DNA of 64,000 bases from Blautia massiliensis (ex Durand et al. 2017) (lineage in GTDB: Bacteria; Bacillota; Clostridia; Lachnospirales; Lachnospiraceae), in the NCBI RefSeq assembly GCF_001487165.1, contig NZ_LN913005.1, forward strand, positions 125,461-189,460. The letters are read 5' to 3'. Below the pieces are notes generated by a model. It was given only the letters and a program-made list of their open reading frames with translations, ran no database searches and had not been told where the DNA came from. Made by a program: the position numbers and the translations under genes. The stretch's first letter is position 1. Each line of letters begins with the position of its first letter. This document shows, piece by piece, positions 55,761-64,000 of the stretch.

Positions 55761-57032
55761 TTAATTAAGGGACCTCTCCAACTTATCTATGATATTATCT
55801 CTCTCTGCCTGTGAAAGCACCCTACATTTTTCAATATTAGAAATAGAATTAAGCACAATCTCCAATGACTTTTCTGCTATCATCCTAGTTAATCCGCATC
55901 TACATTCGTCCTTAATATCTGCCCTGCCAAATCTTGTCAGCTTATCATACACACAGCTTCCTCCACATATACGATATGCTATACAAGAACGACACTCTTT
56001 AATATAAAAGGGAGATGTTTTTTTGTACTCTTTTATACACGTCGGAAGCTTGTCTACACTATCAAAAAACTTATCATGCATAGTAATTGGTCCTTCGCAA
56101 ATCCCAAAACGTGTCCCTTTACATGCGACAATACGTTTTCCACATGCCTTGCATTCGTATGGAATTGCTCTACCAGCTATAAATGCATTCATTTTTTGTT
56201 CTACTTGAACAAGATATATTCCCTGATTATGCAATATCTCATAAGCATCCATCATCCTTTGGTGAGCCAAATCAAAAGACGATAGTTTCATAGCATAATT
56301 ATCTTCATTTCCGTGAGGCAAACAAAATCCAAGACTATTCGGTTTTAACTCAATAGCCCACTCAATTAATTCTTCGAAAACCTCTTCGTTGTGAGGACCA
56401 ATTACAGTAGTAATACCGGTTTTACATCCAGATTCTTTCAATAACTGATATCCTCTAATCGCCTTTTCATATGTTCCTTCTCCATTTGCATTACATCTCG
56501 CAAAATTATGATATCTAGCAGGACCGTCAAGCGATACAATTACTTCAACATTGTTAGATGACAAAAAATCTGCGATTTCTTTAGTGCAAAGCGAACCGTT
56601 GATAACCATAGAAAACGAAATGTTATCATCGAAAGATCTCACATAGCTAATTGCATATTTAATTCCATCAAAATTCAATAATGGTTCACCGCCAAAAAAC
56701 ACTATACTCTTCGGAATCTTTGCAACTTTGTAAAAAACATCGATGGCATTTTTGATTTCAGCAATTGACATATTCTCAATCGCTGAAGTCTTTTTCTGTC
56801 TACAATATTTGCACCTAAAGTTACAACTTTCCGAAACAGCTAAATACAGCTGCTCATATTCCACCGCTTCTAAATCAATGGTTGTATCCGTCGTTGCTTT
56901 AAAAAAGTCTTTATCAATGAGTTCTATTGATTTTGAACAGGCAATTTTCCCGTTCTGATTGTTATAAAACAAAACATAGTCCCCATCTCTTATAACATAA
57001 ATATATTGTTCATTATAATATATGCGTTCCAT
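55761..57032 (-). CDS. Radical SAM/SPASM protein
   Basis: A 423-aa enzyme. An N-terminal beta-rich segment of about 60 residues precedes the radical SAM core: CNFRCKYC (C-X3-C-X2-C), FFGGEPLLN, and VSLDGPARYHN. The C-terminal SPASM region has CKACGKRIVACKG, then CRSCIAYRICGGSCVYD and CRCG, fitting two auxiliary 4Fe-4S clusters as in anaerobic sulfatase and peptide maturases. ATG 57032 has GGAGA upstream; it starts 2 nt before the upstream stop codon ends. No precursor peptide gene was found, so a peptide or a small-molecule substrate are both possible. Confidence 0.88.
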   Translation of the reverse strand: MERIYYNEQYIYVIRDGDYVLFYNNQNGKIACSKSIELIDKDFFKATTDTTIDLEAVEYEQLYLAVSESCNFRCKYCRQKKTSAIENMSIAEIKNAIDVFYKVAKIPKSIVFFGGEPLLNFDGIKYAISYVRSFDDNISFSMVINGSLCTKEIADFLSSNNVEVIVSLDGPARYHNFARCNANGEGTYEKAIRGYQLLKESGCKTGITTVIGPHNEEVFEELIEWAIELKPNSLGFCLPHGNEDNYAMKLSSFDLAHQRMMDAYEILHNQGIYLVQVEQKMNAFIAGRAIPYECKACGKRIVACKGTRFGICEGPITMHDKFFDSVDKLPTCIKEYKKTSPFYIKECRSCIAYRICGGSCVYDKLTRFGRADIKDECRCGLTRMIAEKSLEIVLNSISNIEKCRVLSQAERDNIIDKLERSLN

Positions 57033-57033
57033 A

Positions 57034-58710
57034 TTATTTCTCCAATAGATAATTCCCAAGAATCAAAAAATCCAATCCAGAAGAGTAGAAACTACCAATT
57101 GCATCTGTTGGGTTCTCTACAATTGGTTTCCCTCTAAAATTCAAAGATGTATTTATAATCACAGGCAGACCTGTAATTCTTTCAAATTCATCAATCAAAG
57201 AATATATAAACTTATTTGATTGCATTGTAACCGTCTGTACCCGTGATGATTTATCAACGTGTGTTACTGCAGGAATGCAACTTGCCCTATCATTTCGTAC
57301 AGTACAAGTAAACAACATATATTGATTCTTTTCTCCAATGAAAAAATCCTCAAATTTATCTTCTTTGACGATTGGAGCAATAGGTCTAAACATCTCTCGA
57401 CCCTTAATGTTATTAATTCTTTTTAACATATCACTCGGTGCCGGACTAGCTATTACACTTCGATTTCCAAGAGCACGTGGTCCAGCCTCCATTCTACCTC
57501 TGAAAATTCCACCAATCTGACCGTCAGCCATTCTTTTTGCGGCCTCAACAACCATCCCATCGTCATTCAAAAAGGAAGCTTTAAGTTTTGCATCAGAAAT
57601 CAGTTTTCCTATCATTTCATTCTTATATTCAGTTCCCAAATACATATTGTCAAAAGAAATCTGCATATTTCCTTTGTATTTATTATACGCTAGTGCGGCT
57701 GCACCCATAGACGTTCCAGCATCGCTTGAAGCAGGCTGAACAAATATTCTATCGAATATTTTCTCATCCGAAATTTTGCCGTTTGCCACACAGTTTAGCG
57801 CAACTCCGCCAGCCATACAAAGATTTGTGATTCCTGTTTTATTTCTATAATATGTAAATAACTTGACTAATATTGTCTCTAAAATAGTTTGAAGTGATTT
57901 TGCTATATCTTTATGTCGCTGATTTATTTCTTCTCCTTTTTTTCGAGCCGGTCCTAAATATGCACTTAAATTAAACATTTTCTGTTCATTTATTTTGTAT
58001 TCACCTTTTTCATTAAAGGTGATAATGTTTTTAAAAGCTTCCAAATAGGTATTATTCCCATAAGAAGCAAGTCCCATCACCTTAAACTCGTCCTGAAATG
58101 AATTAAAACCAAGATGCTTTGTGACGACAGTGTACAAAATACCTAATGAATCGGGAATATCAAATGATTTTATCTTTTTTAACCCATTTGGCGATCCAAT
58201 GTATAACGATGTACAACTTTTTTCGCCACAACAATCCGCTGCGAAAACAAGGCTTTTTTCAAATCCCGAGAAACAGTATGCAGATGCAGCATGAGACATA
58301 TGGTGATTATAAAACAATAATGGCACCTTTTTTATATCTTCCGGCAACATACGATCAGACATATACTGGAACATTTCATAATCGCTACTTAGAATCCTTT
58401 TGGTGTGAAATAAAGAACGAAGTGCATAAAAATCATCGTAATATGACCACCTTTTTGAAAACAATCCCTTTATATGGTCCCATTTATCATACGATAATGC
58501 TATTGCATCAACCTCCTTAATATTAATATCCAAATAATCTAAAGCTGAATACATAGCTTTATAGGGAAAGTGAACACTATACGGGCTATATCGTTTACCA
58601 CCCTTAATGCCACTAAAACGTTCTTCTTCTGCTGAATAAACTAATTTTCCATCTATAATCACAGAAACTGATGAGTGTTCAAAGAAAAAATTAACTCCAA
58701 GTATAATCAT
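57034..58710 (-). CDS. O-carbamoyltransferase, NodU/CmcH family
   Basis: A 558-aa enzyme that transfers a carbamoyl group from carbamoyl phosphate, via carbamoyl-AMP, to a hydroxyl. The Kae1-like N-terminal domain has NHHMSHAASAYCFSGF with metal-binding histidines at 137 and 140, AADCCGEKSC, MAGGVALNCVANGK and QPASSDAGTSMGAAALAY; the YrdC-like C-terminal domain has RMEAGPRALGNRSVIASP and NINTSLNFRGKPIV-type INTSLNFRGKP. It overlaps the glycosyltransferase by ATGA. It suggests that the product of the island carries a carbamate. Confidence 0.93.
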   Translation of the reverse strand: MIILGVNFFFEHSSVSVIIDGKLVYSAEEERFSGIKGGKRYSPYSVHFPYKAMYSALDYLDINIKEVDAIALSYDKWDHIKGLFSKRWSYYDDFYALRSLFHTKRILSSDYEMFQYMSDRMLPEDIKKVPLLFYNHHMSHAASAYCFSGFEKSLVFAADCCGEKSCTSLYIGSPNGLKKIKSFDIPDSLGILYTVVTKHLGFNSFQDEFKVMGLASYGNNTYLEAFKNIITFNEKGEYKINEQKMFNLSAYLGPARKKGEEINQRHKDIAKSLQTILETILVKLFTYYRNKTGITNLCMAGGVALNCVANGKISDEKIFDRIFVQPASSDAGTSMGAAALAYNKYKGNMQISFDNMYLGTEYKNEMIGKLISDAKLKASFLNDDGMVVEAAKRMADGQIGGIFRGRMEAGPRALGNRSVIASPAPSDMLKRINNIKGREMFRPIAPIVKEDKFEDFFIGEKNQYMLFTCTVRNDRASCIPAVTHVDKSSRVQTVTMQSNKFIYSLIDEFERITGLPVIINTSLNFRGKPIVENPTDAIGSFYSSGLDFLILGNYLLEK

Positions 58711-59771
58711 AATTCCTCCACCATTTTTTTCAATATTACAGATATTTGTTGCAAACCATTTGTTCCAAATGAAGTAAAACTATTTTTCTTATAGGATTCA
58801 TTCATAAAAGAACGTAACCGCAATTCTAACGAACATCGATAATCATCATTGTAAAATAAAGACTTTATTTGCTCATATATGTATTGAACTGTTTTTTCTT
58901 CGGGTTCGTCCTTAAATTGTTCGAGTGCTTTTTCACTCAGAGAATCATACTCCCAGTCAACCACTTTAACTTCTTTACAAATATTCTTAGCAACAGACAC
59001 ATTATAAAACTGGCTTAGATTTTGTGGAGGAAGAATAATTGTTTTAATATTCATTCCATATGTCTCATAAATCGTTGTTAAGCCAGGTGATGTAAAAAAC
59101 TTTGATGCACCAGACACAAGTTTTAAAAAGTCTAAATGTGAATATGTTTTACAACAGTATTGAGGATAGTTTTTCTTAACCAACTCAACAACATTTCTCC
59201 CGCCAGTGATATATATCTTTTCGCTGCCAACCACTTTTATAAGTGCATCCATTACTAAATTAAAATATTCTGTACCATCTCCAAAAGGGGAATGAAGTCC
59301 GCCAAAATTAAGTACTATGTAATCCTCTTGCTCTTTGACAGTAAAGTTTGGAATAATCGGTTCAACCCAAATATAATTTTTCACAGAACTTAATGCTGAA
59401 TTAGGTTTGTAATCCGGATATTTTTGTCCACAATAAGCATATACATTATTAGGAATATAGTCAGCTCCAGTCCACATAAATGGTAAACTATCAATATAAA
59501 GAACTTTTACCCCCATGTCTTCAAGAAAAGTTGCCAACTCTGGATCCAATACATTGACTGCATAGTGGATATCATATCTTTCTATGAATGTTTGAATTTC
59601 TTTTTTATCTCGCGACCAACATACATCAAAGAAAGGGTTGCTATCATATACTGATAGATTCAACTCATCCCCACAAGCATACCATTCATAATGTTTATTA
59701 TTTTCAACCACGGAACAGAGTTTCCCACTTGGTCCTAATCCAAAACCAACCGCGCATGCTAATACTCTCAT
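58707..59771 (-). CDS. GT-B fold glycosyltransferase, candidate cytosylglucuronate synthase-like
   Basis: A 354-aa protein. The N-terminus VGFGLGPSGKLCSVVEN is a glycine-rich loop of the GT-B type, and the C-terminal half reads VLNFGGLHSPFGDGTEYFN, IYITGGRNVVELV and TSPGLTTIYETYGMNIKTIILPP, a nucleotide-sugar binding region. Assignment as a GT-B glycosyltransferase is reasonable. The proposal that it joins glucuronate to cytosine, as BlsD/MilC do, comes from its neighbours: UDP-glucose dehydrogenase, two CMP-hydrolase-family proteins and a radical SAM enzyme. It starts 9 nt after the radical SAM stop codon. Confidence 0.65.
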   Translation of the reverse strand: MRVLACAVGFGLGPSGKLCSVVENNKHYEWYACGDELNLSVYDSNPFFDVCWSRDKKEIQTFIERYDIHYAVNVLDPELATFLEDMGVKVLYIDSLPFMWTGADYIPNNVYAYCGQKYPDYKPNSALSSVKNYIWVEPIIPNFTVKEQEDYIVLNFGGLHSPFGDGTEYFNLVMDALIKVVGSEKIYITGGRNVVELVKKNYPQYCCKTYSHLDFLKLVSGASKFFTSPGLTTIYETYGMNIKTIILPPQNLSQFYNVSVAKNICKEVKVVDWEYDSLSEKALEQFKDEPEEKTVQYIYEQIKSLFYNDDYRCSLELRLRSFMNESYKKNSFTSFGTNGLQQISVILKKMVEEL

Positions 59772-59780
59772 GATTCCTCC

Positions 59781-60704
59781 CTATATATCAAAAACATCAT
59801 TCTCAACCACTTCTGGAAAATCAGAGCAATATGCATTTAGTGGTTCACAACCTTTACAGTGCATGTATCCATTCTCATAGTACCAAACTCTTTCCTCCTG
59901 TATATCAGCGAAGCCACGACTTCGGTGTGGTACACAATTGCAAGGGAAAATATGATTTGAAAACGGGTCATAGAATGACATGTATTTTACAAGATTGCAT
60001 TTATTCTGCGGATGAATTGTATATTGACCATGCCAAAAGTCATCTATACTTCCTGCCCATTTTCCGGAATACCCCAATAGTTTCACTTCTGATTGTAATA
60101 TTGCCATTTGAAATTGCTCGTAATACTGGCGAAACTCATTTAACCCGATTTTATCTTTCCATATATATCCATCCATCTTGATAGGTATAATAGACCACTG
60201 TTCTACTCGATTTTGTTTCAACCAATTCGCAAGTAAAGACAACTGTGAAATATTATTATGACTAACAACTGTGTTTACACGCGTATGTAAATCCGGGTAG
60301 CAACGATTGATCAGGCTTAAAGAATTTTCAATTTTCCTAAATAGACCATCCGTCCCCCTGATTCTATCGTGCACTCTAGGCAAGGGTCCATCAACGCTTA
60401 TGATAATTTGATTTAAACCGTTATCGACTAAACTACTAAGCTTATCTTCCAATAATAAACCATTAGTAATAACAGAGGTTTTTATACCTAGTTCATGGCA
60501 CATTCTGATATATTGAGGCAATTGATCGCACAGAAGCGGTTCACCACCTGTAAAACGAACTAATTCTACAGACTCAAATTGAGACAATACATTTCTAAAC
60601 TGATCTTCTGATATCTCCATCTTTGGGTTTTTCCAGAAATCACACATAAAACATCGTGCATTGCAATTTTTATTTACTCTTATATATAAAACTTTTGAAT
60701 TCAT
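59781..60704 (-). CDS. Radical SAM protein, candidate BlsE-like decarboxylase
   Basis: A 307-aa radical SAM enzyme from ATG 60704 (a GTG at 60716 is possible). Motifs: CNARCFMC (C-X3-C-X2-C) near residue 15, FTGGEPLL, and ISVDGPLPRVHDRIRG; the C-terminus holds HPQNKCNL, FPCNCVPHRSRGF and CKGCEPLNAYC, enough for an auxiliary cluster. It is encoded between the nucleosidase-like pair and the glycosyltransferase, the neighbourhood where BlsE (radical SAM cytosylglucuronate decarboxylase) would be expected. That role is inference. Confidence 0.75.
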   Translation of the reverse strand: MNSKVLYIRVNKNCNARCFMCDFWKNPKMEISEDQFRNVLSQFESVELVRFTGGEPLLCDQLPQYIRMCHELGIKTSVITNGLLLEDKLSSLVDNGLNQIIISVDGPLPRVHDRIRGTDGLFRKIENSLSLINRCYPDLHTRVNTVVSHNNISQLSLLANWLKQNRVEQWSIIPIKMDGYIWKDKIGLNEFRQYYEQFQMAILQSEVKLLGYSGKWAGSIDDFWHGQYTIHPQNKCNLVKYMSFYDPFSNHIFPCNCVPHRSRGFADIQEERVWYYENGYMHCKGCEPLNAYCSDFPEVVENDVFDI

Positions 60705-60705
60705 T

Positions 60706-61161
60706 TTAGATTTCACCTTTGCTAGCCCTTACTGTTTCCAAGAAACTATCTATTTCTGGCAATGCATTTTTCTCTTCACCGTTATACCAAATAACATGTC
60801 CCGGCGTAATTGTAGTTATATTCTTCACCAAAGCGCTATAACTTTGTTTTTCGTTTAACAATATCACAATGAATTTATTATACGCACTGGCCCACCCCAA
60901 TTCTACTGCTACTCCCATAGAATCATCTGGCACGGCAATGATTATATCTGAATTTACCAATTCATCCAAATCCATTTTGCATGAATAAACATCTAACGGC
61001 TTAGCACCGTACTCCTCTCTTTTAAGTGCCAAAAAAACATTAGGTGCAAATTTCAAACATAATTCGTATAAATCTTCTGTGAATTTTTTATAACTCTCAT
61101 TAGTAAAACCTGTTCCATCAACATATTTAATAAATGGACAAGCAATAAATATTTTGTTCAT
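60706..61161 (-). CDS. Nucleoside 2-deoxyribosyltransferase-like protein (second copy)
   Basis: A 151-aa protein of the NDT fold. Motifs: FIACPFIKYVDG at the start, NVFLALKREEYGAKPL, DLDELVNSDIIIAVPDDSMGVAVELGWASAYNKFIVILL. The VAVELGWASA segment carries the catalytic Glu expected for the family. It is a clear paralogue of the gene just upstream (61166-61615). NDT-fold CMP hydrolases such as BlsM and MilB release cytosine for nucleoside antibiotics, which fits this context. ATG 61161 is favoured over GTG 61179. Confidence 0.8.
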   Translation of the reverse strand: MNKIFIACPFIKYVDGTGFTNESYKKFTEDLYELCLKFAPNVFLALKREEYGAKPLDVYSCKMDLDELVNSDIIIAVPDDSMGVAVELGWASAYNKFIVILLNEKQSYSALVKNITTITPGHVIWYNGEEKNALPEIDSFLETVRASKGEI

Positions 61162-61165
61162 ATTT

Positions 61166-61615
61166 TTACAATCCTTCACTTAATGTATCTAAGGTCAATG
61201 AAACATTGTGTAACACTTGGTCGTCCAATGACTTGTCGTACCAAATAATAAGAGTATCTGTAATATCTTCAAGCCCAGAAATCAAAGGCGTATATCTTTT
61301 GCCTTTATTTAGAATGAGAACTATTTTTTTCTTCATAGCACTAGCCCATCCTAATTCAACTGCAGTTCCTTTAGAATCTTCAGGAATTGCAACGATAATA
61401 TCAGAAGTTTTCATCTCTTTATAATCCAATTCTGTGCAAGTATCCGTCATTAAGTTTTTGCCATATTGTTCTCGTTTCAGAGCCAAAAATACTTCGTCAG
61501 CGTAATGAGTACAAAGATCATACATTTTCTCCATGAAACATCTAAACATTTCATCTGTAAATGTATTGTTTTCTATATACTTTGTAATTGGACATCCTAT
61601 AAATATTTTTTTCAT
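61166..61615 (-). CDS. Nucleoside 2-deoxyribosyltransferase-like protein (first copy), CMP-hydrolase family
   Basis: A 149-aa NDT-fold protein: IFIGCPITKYIENNTF, EVFLALKREQYGKNLM, LDYKEMKTSDIIVAIPEDSKGTAVELGWASAMKKKIVLIL. The order of these blocks and the GTAVELGWASAM motif resemble the CMP hydrolases of the blasticidin and mildiomycin pathways more than ordinary deoxyribosyltransferases, as far as I can judge by eye. It lies directly before its paralogue (4 nt between stop and ATG). Confidence 0.8.
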   Translation of the reverse strand: MKKIFIGCPITKYIENNTFTDEMFRCFMEKMYDLCTHYADEVFLALKREQYGKNLMTDTCTELDYKEMKTSDIIVAIPEDSKGTAVELGWASAMKKKIVLILNKGKRYTPLISGLEDITDTLIIWYDKSLDDQVLHNVSLTLDTLSEGL

Positions 61616-61617
61616 TT

Positions 61618-62598
61618 TTACCTCGAATCATTTAACTGTAATATTCTATCCAAAGCGATCTGGGACTGGTAGCCATCGTTAAAAGAAGCAACTACAAAAT
61701 TATTCTTGCCACGAATAGCCGCTACCCATTCTTTATCTTGTAGCATTATAGAATCATAAAAATCAAAAAAATCTTCTTTATTAATTTCGTTTGATAATGA
61801 TTTCATTTGTGTCTTGCCGCCTTCTGTAACAGAATATATTTGCATAGTTCTTGAGTCATACTTAATTATTTTCCTGTCGCATTTTATTTGAACAAAGAAC
61901 CGCACATCTTTAGGATTATCAATTCTTGCTGCTTCTAAGCAAAATGCGATGTTATTGTCAGTGTACCCCTTAACTATTGATTCGTAATCACATGCATTAA
62001 TGTATTTCATTTGCGTTTTGCAACAATCCACATCAATTTTTCCTCCACTTAAAATGGAGAGTAGATCAATTAAATGAATGCCCAAATCTGAGAGTACACT
62101 AGTTTCATCCCTTCGCCAATCATTTCGAAATAACCTTCGAATTGAAAGATGTATTTCTTCAACAGTTGTATTCTTTATCTCATTTTGTAAGCTTTTTGTA
62201 ATGTCAAAAAACCTATAATTAAATCCAACCGCACAAATCACACTTGTTATTTCGGATAAGCCACACATTTCCTTAGCTTCAGCATAACTCTGTGCCATTG
62301 GTTTTTCACAGAGAATGTGCTTGTTATGCTCTAATGCTTTTCTCACAAAATCAAAATGAGTCCAAACTGGTGTGGCAATAATCACAGCATCCACAGAATC
62401 AAATAAATCATCTAAGGTCTTTGCAGCTTTACAGTCATATTCATCTGAAAACCTCTTAGCAATTTCATCATTGACATCAAATATGTATTGCCTCATAGAA
62501 CAATCTATTGATTTTAATGCTTTAGAGTGAACTCCTGCTGCAAATCCAGCCCCGATTATACCAATGTTAAGAATGTTATTGCTGTCTTCCCAATTCAT
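61618..62598 (-). CDS. Gfo/Idh/MocA family oxidoreductase (second)
   Basis: A 326-aa dehydrogenase: Rossmann motif IGIIGAGFAAGVHSKALKS, CEKPMAQSYAEAKEM (EKP motif), and a C-terminal domain with ETSVLSDLGIHLIDLLSIL. ATG 62598 has a GGAAGGG site; the frame is open to 62643. It overlaps the flavoprotein gene by 23 nt. It is only moderately similar by eye to the other Gfo/Idh protein of the island, so two oxidation or epimerisation steps are plausible. Confidence 0.85.
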   Translation of the reverse strand: MNWEDSNNILNIGIIGAGFAAGVHSKALKSIDCSMRQYIFDVNDEIAKRFSDEYDCKAAKTLDDLFDSVDAVIIATPVWTHFDFVRKALEHNKHILCEKPMAQSYAEAKEMCGLSEITSVICAVGFNYRFFDITKSLQNEIKNTTVEEIHLSIRRLFRNDWRRDETSVLSDLGIHLIDLLSILSGGKIDVDCCKTQMKYINACDYESIVKGYTDNNIAFCLEAARIDNPKDVRFFVQIKCDRKIIKYDSRTMQIYSVTEGGKTQMKSLSNEINKEDFFDFYDSIMLQDKEWVAAIRGKNNFVVASFNDGYQSQIALDRILQLNDSR

Positions 62599-63112
62599 AT
62601 GCGTCCCTTCCATAAGAAGTTTTTTCAATTTCTTCTCTTGCATCTACTCCAGCTGCCAATACAGCTCCTTCATAATTCCACCTGAGGAACTTGCAAAAAT
62701 TCTTTACAGTATTCATCAAAGGATCAAAAACAGATTCATCACAATCCCAAGCGCTACTAAGCACAATATATTTCTTAGCGCCTCTAAATCCATCTGTTTT
62801 CTCTAGTTGATACATTCTATCTATGGTCATTTTCAGTTGGGCTGTCATGCACATATAATACACAGGTGTTACAAAAACTACTTCATCCGCTGCAAGAAGA
62901 TGCGGGACTAGTATTTGAAAATCATCTTTCCAACAACATATCCCTTCTTTTCTGCATTTGTTACAACCAATGCAAGGATTCACTTTCATAAAAGCAGAAT
63001 CAAACCGAAATACCTCATTATCATTTTCTATACAACCACGAATAAACTCATCAGCAAGATAACTTGAAGTGCCTCTGCGTCTGCCACTTCCCGTAATCAC
63101 CACTACTTTCAT
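62576..63112 (-). CDS. NADPH-dependent FMN reductase / iron-sulfur flavoprotein-like
   Basis: A 178-aa flavodoxin-fold protein: VVVITGSGRRRGTSSYLADEFI (FMN phosphate loop), PCIGCNKCRKEGICCWKDD with four to five cysteines of the iron-sulfur flavoprotein type, and FVTPVYYMCMTAQLKMTIDR. It may supply electrons to the radical SAM enzymes or reduce a pathway intermediate. ATG 63112; an in-frame TTG at 63121 overlaps the VOC gene. Confidence 0.85.
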   Translation of the reverse strand: MKVVVITGSGRRRGTSSYLADEFIRGCIENDNEVFRFDSAFMKVNPCIGCNKCRKEGICCWKDDFQILVPHLLAADEVVFVTPVYYMCMTAQLKMTIDRMYQLEKTDGFRGAKKYIVLSSAWDCDESVFDPLMNTVKNFCKFLRWNYEGAVLAAGVDAREEIEKTSYGRDAYELGRQQ

Positions 63113-63117
63113 GTCTA

Positions 63118-63435
63118 TCAATCCCCCATCAGTTCGATACTGATTCCGTTAGGAAGTCTAAACCAATTATCCTTTTCCTTAATCGAGCTACAATCGCTTC
63201 CTATCGCTGTTTTAATGATATCGGTACGATTGTCAGTACCTAACGCTATATGATCAATGCCATCTGTACTAATATCATTGCACGACTCTTTCAGTTGAAT
63301 TCCTTCCTCAAACCAAAGCTGTCTATTAGGCGCTTCACCTGTAATTCTTTGTATATTCAATCCTAAACGCACAAATAAATCGACATATTTATCAAAATCG
63401 TTTACCGCAATTGCCACATGATGAAGTTGAATCAT
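63118..63435 (-). CDS. VOC (glyoxalase/bleomycin-resistance fold) family protein
   Basis: A 105-aa single VOC domain: MIQLHHVAIAVNDFDKYVDLFVRLGL, then GIDHIALGTDN and a C-terminal FRLPNGISIELMGD with the metal-binding Glu position. ATG 63435 has GGGAGGG at good spacing. Possible roles are epimerase, lyase or drug-binding immunity protein; bleomycin-resistance proteins share this fold. It is the first structural gene after the regulator. Confidence 0.8.
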   Translation of the reverse strand: MIQLHHVAIAVNDFDKYVDLFVRLGLNIQRITGEAPNRQLWFEEGIQLKESCNDISTDGIDHIALGTDNRTDIIKTAIGSDCSSIKEKDNWFRLPNGISIELMGD

Positions 63436-63519
63436 CTCTATCCCTCCCATTTTATTAATTAGCCTATTTTTCCACCGACACTATATGTGCATAAAACTGT
63501 CTATCGCTTGTGTATCGTA

Positions 63520-63837
63520 TCATAATTTATCTTGTGAATTTACTTTAAATTGCCTAACAAACTCCTCTGGGTATATTCCAAATAACGAAATCAACTTTGA
63601 TGTTTCTTCTAAAGACTCAAAGAAAAAAATAAGTGAAAGATAAATATTCCAAGACATATCTTTATTCCCATTTTCTATTTGACAGTACGTCTGCCTAGAG
63701 ATGCTAAGTATTTTTGCCAAATCATCTTGAGAGATATTTGCTTTCGCTCTTAACACTTTTAGTTCCGAAACCAAAGCAGTGATGCATTCCTTCTTAGTAT
63801 CATCCGATATAAACCATTGTCCTTTCGTTCCTGTCAT
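63520..63837 (-). CDS. XRE-family transcriptional regulator
   Basis: A 105-aa protein with a helix-turn-helix (LRAKANISQDDLAKILSISRQTYCQIENGNKDMSWNIYLSL) in the middle and a short hydrophobic C-terminal region. ATG 63837 is preceded by AAAGGAA. It is the first gene of the island on the minus strand, separated by 84 bp from the VOC gene, and is probably its local regulator. Confidence 0.85.
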   Translation of the reverse strand: MTGTKGQWFISDDTKKECITALVSELKVLRAKANISQDDLAKILSISRQTYCQIENGNKDMSWNIYLSLIFFFESLEETSKLISLFGIYPEEFVRQFKVNSQDKL

Positions 63838-63894
63838 AGCTATTCCTTTCATATCCACATTTGTTCCAAGTGTAAAGTACACCAATTATCCCTT

Positions 63895-63923
63895 ATTATA
63901 TATAACGTCGCCAATATTGTCAA
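63895..63923 (-). promoter_or_regulatory. Consensus promoter in front of the XRE gene and island
   Basis: Minus strand TTGACA (63923-63918), 17-bp spacer, TATAAT (63900-63895): a perfect sigma-A match. The remaining bases to 64000 hold no recognised gene. Confidence 0.8.
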
Positions 63924-64000
63924 TGTGTCGTGAATATATTCATACTATCACCCTAATTTTTATAGACTATATAAATTTTGGTCCGTAAGCGCTTAAGCGA

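Overview
The window looks like a chromosomal segment of a gut Lachnospiraceae (Blautia-like Firmicute). The evidence is the gene order rimP-nusA-ylxR-ylxQ-infB and dgt-dnaG-rpoD-trmK-nif3, a class A RNase P RNA, strong AGGAGG-type ribosome binding sites and mostly sigma-A-like promoters with 17-bp spacers. Most genes are on the minus strand.

Layout. (1) 1-3821: the nusA/infB translation-transcription operon, with infB running off the left edge. (2) 3834-16198: a complete type I-C CRISPR-Cas locus with 53 repeats and 52 spacers, then cas2, cas1, cas4, cas7, cas8c, cas5, two non-cas genes, a small regulatory-RNA region, and cas3. (3) 16219-24528: an ABC-transporter remnant, topoisomerase IV (parC, parE) and two cyclic-di-GMP signalling proteins. 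(4) 24656-34491: tRNA-Glu, a secreted metallo-beta-lactamase-fold protein, and a folC-pheA-DUF815-ppx-ppk1 operon. (5) 34488-41163: pyrBI, an Rpn/PD-(D/E)XK protein, rnpB, a sodium symporter, selD, and three long imperfect palindromes between genes. (6) 41164-51321: a kinase with a TGS-like N-terminus, the dgt-dnaG-rpoD-trmK-nif3 operon, two tRNA-Leu(AAG) genes and a BspA-type leucine-rich-repeat surface protein. (7) 51480-63923: a visibly A+T-richer biosynthetic island.

Two systems stand out. First, between cas3 and cas5 lies a solitary CRISPR half-repeat on the plus strand. It keeps the exact 11-nt type I-C crRNA 5' handle and is followed by a spacer-like sequence. That sequence matches a site about 110 bp away at 16 of its first 17 positions, the only mismatch being position 6 (a flipped-out position), and the site is preceded by a TTC PAM. 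The matched site lies between two divergent promoters: one for the RNA itself, and one for an operon that starts with a DUF3990 ADP-ribosyltransferase-like gene and its partner and continues into cas5-cas8c-cas7-cas4-cas1-cas2. This is the architecture expected of a CreA/CreR-type guide RNA that makes Cascade repress a toxin module and its own effector operon.

Second, the right-hand island combines a UDP-glucose 6-dehydrogenase, two nucleoside-2-deoxyribosyltransferase-like proteins (the family of CMP hydrolases BlsM/MilB), a GT-B glycosyltransferase, three radical SAM enzymes, an O-carbamoyltransferase, two Gfo/Idh oxidoreductases, a flavoprotein, a VOC protein, a protein-kinase-like phosphotransferase and an XRE regulator. 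The early part matches the logic of the cytosylglucuronate route of blasticidin/mildiomycin-type nucleoside antibiotics. The product cannot be named from sequence alone.
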